NCBI GenBank assembly: GCA_913776405.1 | Contig: CAJYOV010000690.1 | Location: 1 to 7,751 of the forward strand | From: Pseudobdellovibrionaceae bacterium | Lineage (GTDB): Bacteria; Bdellovibrionota; Bdellovibrionia; Bdellovibrionales; JAMPXM01 | Direction of reading: 5' to 3' | Length of the DNA: 7,751 bases | Shown: piece after piece, positions 1 through 5,063 of the stretch | Numbering within the stretch: the stretch's first letter is position 1 | How the letters are laid out: the number at the start of each line of letters is the position of its first letter | The notes under the pieces: generated by a model | Seen by the model: the letters and a program-made list of their open reading frames with translations, nothing else | The model's database searches: none | Told to the model about the DNA's origin: nothing | Translations under genes and position numbers: made by a program

Positions 1-144
1 CTTGTAAGCGAGTTTGACGAAAGTCGACAACATCCCGTAGCTCGAGGCGCCGAGAACGACGAAGATGATTCCGACTAAAAGCGTGTTCGATGATTTTGTT
101 TCAGAAGGCGCAGGTGCGCTGAGACTCGACATTTTTTCTACCAT
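1..144 (-). CDS. EamA/DMT-family permease, N-terminal fragment
   Basis: This is the first 48 codons of a gene that continues past the left edge of the window. Reading the minus strand from the ATG at 144 gives a short polar leader (MVEKMSSLSAPAPSETKSS). It is followed by a hydrophobic segment, LLVGIIFVVLGASSYGMLST, and then FVKLAYK. That pattern is typical of the first membrane helix of EamA-family (drug/metabolite transporter) inner-membrane permeases. A second in-frame ATG lies at 132 and follows a GGTAGA stretch, so the true start could be either codon; neither has a strong Shine-Dalgarno. The gene is divergent from the DUF1996 gene and shares its upstream region. The substrate cannot be judged from this fragment. 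Family assignment rests on about 30 residues, so it is probable but not certain. Confidence 0.7.
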   Translation of the reverse strand, partial: MVEKMSSLSAPAPSETKSSNTLLVGIIFVVLGASSYGMLSTFVKLAYK

Positions 145-194
145 TGGGACTGCCACGACTTAAAAGTGAATACGTTTGAGTTAATAGGCTGACC

Positions 195-208
195 AATAGT
201 CAACTATT
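195..208. promoter_or_regulatory. Palindrome AATAGT-CA-ACTATT
   Basis: This is a perfect 6-2-6 inverted repeat midway between the two divergent genes. On the minus strand it contains TTGACT, which resembles a -35 box for the EamA gene, though no good -10 lies 16-18 bases further on. Compact AT-rich dyads of this type are common operators for small dimeric repressors. The role here is inferred only from symmetry and position. Confidence 0.3.
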
Positions 209-227
209 CGTGGCAGCTGGTAGAGAC

Positions 228-246
228 GTTCAACCGTATCTTGAAC
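228..246. promoter_or_regulatory. Dyad GTTCAA-N7-TTGAAC
   Basis: This is a perfect 6-bp inverted repeat with a 7-bp centre. It shares the core TCAA-N7-TTGA and the identical spacing with the dyad at 282-300; the two centres (237 and 291) are 54 bp apart, close to five helical turns. Its right arm could double as a -35 hexamer. It is a candidate operator for a dimeric regulator; the regulator is unknown. Confidence 0.35.
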
Positions 247-281
247 TTATATCAGGCGCCTATTAACGAGTGTGACCCTAA

Positions 282-300
282 CATCAACACTCTTTTGATG
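282..300. promoter_or_regulatory. Dyad CATCAA-N7-TTGATG
   Basis: This is a perfect 6-bp inverted repeat with a 7-bp centre, ending 60 bp before the DUF1996 start codon. It has the same TCAA-N7-TTGA form as the dyad at 228-246. As RNA it would be only a weak AT-rich hairpin, so a paired DNA-binding site is the better reading. Confidence 0.35.
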
Positions 301-360
301 CCAAGCGATCTTGAATGCTTTCTGGCTCATTTATCGACCCAAATCGACCGATAAAGAGAC

Positions 361-1584
361 ATGAGATCTATTCAAATTCTTGTCGCTCTCTTTCCGCTTC
401 TAATCGTGTGCTTCACGAACTGCACGCAATTCTCTGTTACGGATGCGGCCTCCGGCGGTGCGTACCCGATCATCAAATCCAATTTCAAAACGAGCGATTG
501 GATTTGGGGAGAAAAAGGCCAACCCGGCGATGCCAACTGCGGGCCCGGCGCCGATGGCTCCGGCAAACCTGACGTAGTCGGCGCTTTCCGTTTCTTGTGC
601 GTGCCAAGCCATAACCTTTATGACGATCCAGTCGTCTTTCCGGGTCGACCTGGCGCTTCGCACTTGCACACATTCTTCGGCAACACAGAAGCAAACGCGC
701 ATTCCACATTCGAATCACTGCGCACCACAGGCGACGGTAGCTGCTCAGGCGGTCCGCTTAATCGCTCGGCGTACTGGCATCCTGCGATGATGAATGGAGC
801 TGGCAAAGTCGTGATGCCTGATTTCGTAACCGTTTATTACAAGCGACGTCCAAAGTCGGACCCCTACTGCCAGGTTCAAGGTAAAGAGTGCGTGGGCTTA
901 CCTCGCGGCCTGCGCATGGTCTTCGGTTACAATATGAATTTGCCGCCCGATGATCCGAAACAAATGCATCCGCATTGGATGTGCGACGGGGGATTCGCAA
1001 ACGGCGGGCAAGTCGAACACGACACAATCGGCGGCGCAAGCTGCCCGGTCGGTCAACGAGTTGGTTCTGGCTTCTCGACTCCAGACTGTTGGGACGGCGT
1101 CAATCTCGACAGCCCCGATCACCGATCACACCTCGCGTACGCGGGGTTTGGCGACACCGGCGTCTATAAGTGCCCGACCACTCACCCGTATGTGATCCCG
1201 GCCTTTACGATGAAGGCGTGGTGGTCACACGACGATGCAGACAATATGAACGACTGGTACCTTTCGTCCGATCGTATGGAGGGCCATCCTGTTTATCCGA
1301 GCGGCTCAACACTTCACTCCGATTGGTTCGGCGCCTGGGATGACGACATCATGGCCGAGTGGATGGAAAACGCGATCGACAAGTTCATGAACTGCTCAGA
1401 TGGCACCATGGGTAGCGGCCGTCAGTTGAAACGCCCAACGAACTTCGCATGGAACGTGTCTCCACGCTTGGTCGACCCACCGCAAATGACAGCGGCGATG
1501 AAAGCCGCTCACGAGCAGGGCATGATCGAGATGCACAAGATGATGAAACACAGTAGCGATGGTGAGTCGGAGCACACTCACTAG
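361..1584 (+). CDS. Secreted DUF1996-domain protein
   Basis: The product is a 407-residue exported protein of unknown biochemical function. Residues 1-21 form a signal peptide (MRSIQ, then a hydrophobic run). Cys17 or Cys21 could be a lipid-attachment cysteine, but neither sits in a good lipobox. The rest matches the DUF1996 family, known mainly from fungi and actinobacteria and often secreted. Visible family motifs are HLHTFFGN (101-108), SAYWHP (136-141), YYKRRP (159-164), CWDGVNLDSPDHRSHLAY (243-260), CPTTHPYVIP (271-280), AWW (286-288) and LHSDWFGAWD (318-327). At least ten cysteines after the leader suggest disulfides, consistent with an extracytoplasmic location. The C-terminus (376-407) is rich in Met and His. 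The ATG at 361 is the first start after an in-frame stop at 352-354 and has a weak AAAGAG site. It converges with the Lrp gene. The family call is firm; function is unknown. Confidence 0.88.
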   Translation: MRSIQILVALFPLLIVCFTNCTQFSVTDAASGGAYPIIKSNFKTSDWIWGEKGQPGDANCGPGADGSGKPDVVGAFRFLCVPSHNLYDDPVVFPGRPGASHLHTFFGNTEANAHSTFESLRTTGDGSCSGGPLNRSAYWHPAMMNGAGKVVMPDFVTVYYKRRPKSDPYCQVQGKECVGLPRGLRMVFGYNMNLPPDDPKQMHPHWMCDGGFANGGQVEHDTIGGASCPVGQRVGSGFSTPDCWDGVNLDSPDHRSHLAYAGFGDTGVYKCPTTHPYVIPAFTMKAWWSHDDADNMNDWYLSSDRMEGHPVYPSGSTLHSDWFGAWDDDIMAEWMENAIDKFMNCSDGTMGSGRQLKRPTNFAWNVSPRLVDPPQMTAAMKAAHEQGMIEMHKMMKHSSDGESEHTH

Positions 1585-1593
1585 GAGTTCAAG

Positions 1594-1620
1594 GAGCGCG
1601 ATTCAAAGACCGACGCGCTC
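1594..1620. terminator. Inverted repeat at convergent gene ends
   Basis: GAGCGCG (1594-1600) and CGCGCTC (1614-1620) form a perfect, GC-rich 7-bp inverted repeat with a 13-base loop. A further short AGTT/AACT pairing lies just outside. It sits at the junction of the convergent DUF1996 and Lrp genes, and the Lrp stop codon lies in the loop. Position and stability suit a two-way transcription terminator, but neither side has a T-run, so it would not be a classical intrinsic terminator. Confidence 0.4.
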
Positions 1621-2070
1621 AAACTGCGTTTCCAAAACGAGAATAGAAACTGACTTTTCAATCAAACCTTCGATCTTCATTGTGTCTAACAAGTTTTGAA
1701 GATCGAGGGGTGTTGCGGTGCGAGTTTTCAAAAGCAGATCATCTTCGCCAGCTACGGCATGACACTCGATGATTTCGTCAAACTTCAAAAGCGCACGGCC
1801 ACTTTCACGGCAGCTGGTCTTGCCCGTTTGAACTCTCACGAAAGCAATTACGGGCAAACCGATCACGTCATAATTTAGATCAACGCCGTACTTGCGTATA
1901 ACGCCGGTCTTTTCCATTTTTTTAACTCGCCCGTGAACAGCCGCGGCCGTTAGATGAACGGCAGCACCAAGGTCTGCGTACGAAATCTTCGCGTCTTGAG
2001 ACAGAGACTTAAGAATCTTAAGATCCGTTTCATCGAGCTCAGGGGTTGGCAGCGACTTTTTGAATGCCAT
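1603..2070 (-). CDS. Lrp/AsnC-family transcriptional regulator
   Basis: This is a 155-residue DNA-binding regulator of normal length for the family. It starts with a winged helix-turn-helix: LDETDLKILKSLSQDAKISY opens the domain (12-31), followed by the recognition region LTAAAVHGRVKKMEKTGVI (40-58). Residues about 70-150 form the RAM domain that binds a small effector, usually an amino acid, and mediates dimer and octamer assembly. VAGEDDLLL (106-114) corresponds to the conserved Gly-x-x-Asp effector-binding turn. The ATG at 2070 has only a weak AAGAAAGA ribosome-binding site. The gene is divergent, over 64 bp, from the DUF2917-EamA unit. Lrp-type genes next to exporters commonly control their own promoter and the exporter in response to an amino acid. 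That is inference here; the effector is unknown. Confidence 0.92.
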   Translation of the reverse strand: MAFKKSLPTPELDETDLKILKSLSQDAKISYADLGAAVHLTAAAVHGRVKKMEKTGVIRKYGVDLNYDVIGLPVIAFVRVQTGKTSCRESGRALLKFDEIIECHAVAGEDDLLLKTRTATPLDLQNLLDTMKIEGLIEKSVSILVLETQFERVGL

Positions 2071-2099
2071 TCGAATCTTTCTTGGAACGACAACGTCCC

Positions 2100-2153
2100 A
2101 TTGCTTAATCAGCTTCAGCGCCTAAGATAGATTCATGAACACGATTAAGCAAT
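2100..2153. promoter_or_regulatory. 11-bp inverted repeat spanning the DUF2917 start, candidate Lrp site
   Basis: ATTGCTTAATC (2100-2110) recurs as its exact reverse complement at 2143-2153. The spacer is 32 bp and the centre-to-centre distance is 43 bp, about four helical turns. The left arm lies in the Lrp/DUF2917 intergenic region; the right arm covers codons 3-7 of the DUF2917 gene. Two identical half-sites on one face of the helix, at a divergent Lrp junction, fit binding by a multimeric Lrp-family protein. Alternatively, if transcription starts far enough upstream, the arms would form an mRNA stem enclosing the start codon. Confidence 0.4.
2101..2128 (+). promoter_or_regulatory. Weak promoter candidate for the DUF2917-EamA unit
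   Basis: TTGCTT (2101-2106), a 16-bp spacer and TAAGAT (2123-2128) resemble -35 and -10 boxes, but both are imperfect. If used, transcription would begin at or next to the ATG at 2135. That would give a leaderless or near-leaderless message, which would fit the lack of a clear Shine-Dalgarno. The -35 box lies inside the left arm of the inverted repeat, so a bound regulator could block it. Confidence 0.25.
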
Positions 2154-2374
2154 CTCATCTCATTTTAGAACGCGGTGAAGTCGTAAAACTGGAAGCTGGG
2201 GCTGAGACCCTGACGCTAAACTGCGCGCTGGGGTCTGCCTGGATCACGGCCTCTATGGATCGCAACGACTACGTTCTCCGTTCGGGCGAAGCGATGGAAG
2301 TTCCCGCAGGCCGCGCCGTTGTCATCGAGGGTCTTCTCGGGCGTTTAGAAATCGACGTCAAAAGATGCGCTTAA
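2135..2374 (+). CDS. DUF2917-domain small protein
   Basis: This is a 79-residue protein resembling the DUF2917 family, small predicted all-beta, cupin-like proteins of unknown function. The supporting pattern is a GEVVKLEAG strand (14-22), CALGSAWIT (30-38), a D-x-V-L-x-x-GE turn (DYVLRSGEAMEVPAG, 45-59) and a closing strand, RAVVIEGLLG. It has no signal peptide or membrane segment, so it is presumably cytosolic. Its last ten bases overlap the EamA gene, whose ATG lies inside its final codons, so the two are co-transcribed and probably translationally coupled. No good ribosome-binding site precedes the ATG at 2135. A role as an accessory or sensor for the exporter is conceivable but not shown. 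Confidence 0.75.
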   Translation: MNTIKQSHLILERGEVVKLEAGAETLTLNCALGSAWITASMDRNDYVLRSGEAMEVPAGRAVVIEGLLGRLEIDVKRCA

Positions 2375-3258
2375 GTAAGACAGCTTACTTCGCCTTCATC
2401 GCGGTCTATTTAATTTGGGGCTCAACTTACCTCGCTATTAAATACGCGATCGAGTCGATCCCGCCATGGACAGTCGGCACCTTGCGCTATTCGATCGCAG
2501 GCTTTCTCATGCTTCTGTTCGCACTTTCGAAACGTGAGCCGAGGCTCACATCGGCACAGATAAAAATCGCGCTTCTAAGTGGCCCTTGCTTAGTCGTAGC
2601 GAACGGGCTTGTCTGCGTTGTCGAGCAGTGGATCGCGTCGGGGGTGGCAGCTCTGGTGATCGGAGCAATGCCCATTTGGATTCTGTTCATCGGTTGGTTT
2701 TTCTTCAAGCAAACGAAGCCTGACGCGAGAAAGCTCATCGGCGCTCTCATCGGCCTAATGGGTGTCGCACTCATCGCCAGCGGTAGTTTCACGAGCTTAG
2801 ATCCGAAGGCAAACTTTGGGACTGTCATCCTGATCGGCTCAAGTTGGTTATGGGCCGTAGGCACGCTCGTGCAGCGTGGAGTCGGCCCTATCAGTAGTCC
2901 GTTCTTATTCTCAGCTTTGCAAATGCTAGCAGGCGCGGCCGTAAATGCACTTTTTGTATTCGGTCTCGAATCACCTTTGTCTCATGATTGGTCTCAGGTC
3001 ACGTCAGTCTCTTTGCTCGCTGTCGGTTATCTCATCGTCTTCGGCTCGCTCATTGCCTTCACCGCGTACGGATGGCTGAGCCGCAACGTCGAGCCTCACC
3101 TTGTGAGCACCTACGCGCTTGTGAACCCGATCGTGGCCGTAGCGCTTGGTTCGCTTTTCTACAGCGAGCCCATCACGGTGAAATTCGTATTTTCGACACT
3201 TTTGGTTGCGGCCGGACTCGCACTTTTTGTCTTCAAGAAAAAACGACACGCGCCGTGA
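2365..3258 (+). CDS. EamA/DMT-family exporter, YedA/RhaT-like
   Basis: This is a 297-residue inner-membrane permease with about ten hydrophobic segments in two EamA repeats (about 8-138 and 150-290). Family hallmarks are YLIWGSTYLAIKYAIESIPP (15-34), the first-repeat region EQWIASGVAALVIGAMPIW (87-105), and NPIVAVALGSLFYSEPI (254-270) in the second repeat. A basic tail, KKKRH, closes the protein. Members of this branch export amino acids, metabolites or drugs. The ATG at 2365 overlaps the DUF2917 stop by ten bases and lacks its own strong ribosome-binding site, consistent with coupled translation. Because an Lrp-type regulator sits divergently upstream, an amino-acid-like substrate is the best guess, but sequence alone does not fix it. 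Confidence 0.9.
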   Translation: MRLSKTAYFAFIAVYLIWGSTYLAIKYAIESIPPWTVGTLRYSIAGFLMLLFALSKREPRLTSAQIKIALLSGPCLVVANGLVCVVEQWIASGVAALVIGAMPIWILFIGWFFFKQTKPDARKLIGALIGLMGVALIASGSFTSLDPKANFGTVILIGSSWLWAVGTLVQRGVGPISSPFLFSALQMLAGAAVNALFVFGLESPLSHDWSQVTSVSLLAVGYLIVFGSLIAFTAYGWLSRNVEPHLVSTYALVNPIVAVALGSLFYSEPITVKFVFSTLLVAAGLALFVFKKKRHAP

Positions 3259-3295
3259 CCGTGTGAGCAGCGTGAACTTCACCAACGAGTTTGTT

Positions 3296-4978
3296 TTACT
3301 TCGCGTAATTGATTTCGAGCTCGAGATGTCGAAGCGATTCGCGCGGCGTCTCGAGTGCGCGGTAAACGCCGTTTGTCCAACCGAAGCCGTCTTGAGTTGG
3401 GTACTCCCCGCCCCCTGACTTCTTATTCAAATTGATGACGTCGTATTTTTCCATCAGACGTCCGTTAATCATGTAGACCTTGCGATTAAGAAGGGTCCAA
3501 CGCGTACGAATTTTCTCCGCGAGCGTAGAGAACCCGTAGCGCTCAAGGCCGGCATACGCCATCCACTGATGGGGCGCCCAGCCGTTTGGCGAATCCCACT
3601 GCTGCCCCGAGGACCGAAGCGTCGTGACGACACCGCCGGCTTTTAGGAATTTGCCCTCGATCACTTTTGCTACGCGCTTCGCCTGCTCTGGAGTTGCGGC
3701 GCCCGCAAAAAGCGGCACGACCATCGCAATCGTCTCTTCGCTAGAAAGTTCGTTGGTTTGCCAGTTGCGATCGCGGAAGGTGCCAGACTTTTCGTCCCAA
3801 AAGAGAGTTTGAATTTGCCGTGTCCGGTCCGCCGCGAGTCTCGAGAATTTCGCAGCATCCTCTTTTGCGCCGACAATTTCTGACAGCTGCGCGATTTCGA
3901 CCTCGAGGTGAAGAAGCAAAGAATTCAGATCGACCGGTAAATAAGCCGTCGTCTGAATTGAAGCGAAGTCATTCGGCTGTTTGAACCAACGCGTGCTGTA
4001 GTCCCAGCCAGATTCTGCACCGGCGCGAAGATCGCGGTACACGTCTTCGGGTGCTCGCTTTAATTTCTCGGCGGCTTCTGTCACCAAACGCACATCTTCT
4101 TTGAACGCTTCTGGGCGTGGAGTCGTTCGATCGTCCCAGTAACGGTTTAGCTTGCCGTTCGAGCGAAGATCGACAGCCCGGTCACCGCTCATCCAAAATT
4201 CATGTTCTTTTTTGAGAGCCGGCAAAAACTCGGCCGCTGAGTAAGGGCCAAATCGTTCTCGCCAAAGAGCGATCATGTAAGAGAAAAACGGAGGCTGCGA
4301 GCGCGAGCGGTAGTAATCGCGGTTTCCGTTGGGGATACGGCCGGACGTCGTCACGAGATGCGCAAAATTTCGCACCATGTTTTGAAACAGGTTGTCTTCA
4401 CGGTCGATCAAAAGCCCCAGCTGCGTGAAATAGGAATCCCAGTAGTAAATTTCGCGGAACCGGCCGCCCGGCACGACGTAGGAGTATGGTAGCGGAATCA
4501 AAGACGATGCAGCCGCCACATTCTTGTCCGGCTGACGCGTGAGTTGCTGCCAGAGCGCACGAATGTGAACGTCGATGCTCTTACGCACCTTCGTAGATTC
4601 GTCCGTCGTACCGACAACGATAGGCGGTGGATCAAAATGCGCGGTCACAAACGCGGTGAGCTCGTCTTTAGTCGTCGGCTTCTCTTTTGAGTACGCTGCC
4701 ATGATTTCCGCAGGCTCAGATTTTGGAATCATATCGACAAACATCTTCGAGTCTTCGAAGACAGGGGCCGTTTGAACACGAGAGAACAACTCGCCGTAAA
4801 GCTCCGAGGGGTCTTGACGCGAAACCATAGATGCCTGTAAGTCACCGCTGTTAAATTTTGACTGGCCCGTGCTCGCACAACCCGAAAAAACCGAGAAGCC
4901 GATCATGACACAGACCCATACGGTACTTGAGATGGCCAAAGAATAAAATGGGAGGAAGCGGAAAGCGCGCTCTTTCAT
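3296..4978 (-). CDS. treA: Trehalase (GH37), predicted lipoprotein
   Basis: This 560-residue enzyme is predicted to hydrolyse trehalose to two glucose molecules outside the inner membrane. Both trehalase signatures are present: PGGRFREIYYWDSY (170-183) and QWDSPNGWAP (460-469). The likely catalytic acid is Asp326 in SGWDYSTRW. The likely base is Glu510 in EKYDV, followed by GGGEYPTQDGFGWTNGV (522-538), as in the E. coli periplasmic enzyme. The N-terminus is basic, then hydrophobic, and ends in VFSGCAS. Cys34 is therefore a probable lipidation site; with no Asp after it, an outer-membrane location would be expected by E. coli rules. E. coli TreA is soluble, so this is a variant. The ATG at 4978 follows GGGG at 4-base spacing. 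mepA lies 85 bp upstream on the same strand and the gene converges with the EamA exporter. Enzyme identity is firm; lipidation is inferred. Confidence 0.93.
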   Translation of the reverse strand: MKERAFRFLPFYSLAISSTVWVCVMIGFSVFSGCASTGQSKFNSGDLQASMVSRQDPSELYGELFSRVQTAPVFEDSKMFVDMIPKSEPAEIMAAYSKEKPTTKDELTAFVTAHFDPPPIVVGTTDESTKVRKSIDVHIRALWQQLTRQPDKNVAAASSLIPLPYSYVVPGGRFREIYYWDSYFTQLGLLIDREDNLFQNMVRNFAHLVTTSGRIPNGNRDYYRSRSQPPFFSYMIALWRERFGPYSAAEFLPALKKEHEFWMSGDRAVDLRSNGKLNRYWDDRTTPRPEAFKEDVRLVTEAAEKLKRAPEDVYRDLRAGAESGWDYSTRWFKQPNDFASIQTTAYLPVDLNSLLLHLEVEIAQLSEIVGAKEDAAKFSRLAADRTRQIQTLFWDEKSGTFRDRNWQTNELSSEETIAMVVPLFAGAATPEQAKRVAKVIEGKFLKAGGVVTTLRSSGQQWDSPNGWAPHQWMAYAGLERYGFSTLAEKIRTRWTLLNRKVYMINGRLMEKYDVINLNKKSGGGEYPTQDGFGWTNGVYRALETPRESLRHLELEINYAK

Positions 4979-4981
4979 ATT

Positions 4982-5038
4982 GCCCCAGCATCACGCAAGG
5001 GACAGGCTGTTGTCACCGATCAAGCGAAATGTTGGGGC
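4982..5038 (-). promoter_or_regulatory. Stem-loop in the treA leader covering its ribosome-binding site
   Basis: In minus-strand RNA, GCCCCAACAT (5038-5029) can pair with ATGCTGGGGC (4991-4982) at nine of ten positions. The 37-base loop holds a second hairpin (4999-5017; GACA/TGTC plus GG/CC around a one-base bulge). The 3' arm contains the GGGG that would serve as the treA ribosome-binding site and ends three bases before the ATG. The fold could limit treA translation or mark a processing site between mepA and treA. It has no T-run, so it is not a typical terminator. Confidence 0.4.
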
Positions 5039-5063
5039 GATACACCACTAACTCGATGAGGTC

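Larger units (their letters stand above)
145..360. promoter_or_regulatory. Divergent intergenic region with several dyads
   Basis: No gene is visible in this stretch between two divergent genes. It must carry the promoters of both the EamA fragment and the DUF1996 gene, but I see no convincing paired -35/-10 boxes. TTGAAC at 241-246 has only a poor -10 candidate at the proper distance. What stands out is three short perfect inverted repeats at 195-208, 228-246 and 282-300, listed separately. They are candidate operator sites. Confidence 0.5.

Noticed and set aside
315..572. Plus-strand reading frame starting just before the DUF1996 gene
   Set aside because: It overlaps the DUF1996 gene in another frame, is rich in Arg and Cys without any family pattern, and has no ribosome-binding site.
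2487..2864. 125-codon minus-strand frame opposite the EamA exporter
   Set aside because: It is antisense to a clear permease gene, and its translation shows no domain or family pattern; it reflects the codon use of the real gene.
3004..3285. 93-codon minus-strand frame across the end of the EamA gene
   Set aside because: It is antisense to conserved EamA sequence, the product is charged and low-complexity, and there is no support for translation.
3259..3295. Possible terminator between the convergent EamA and treA genes
   Set aside because: Only small symmetries are present (GTGAAcTTCAC at 3272-3282 with a one-base loop, and 5-bp ACACG/CGTGT arms); none forms a good hairpin with a T-run.
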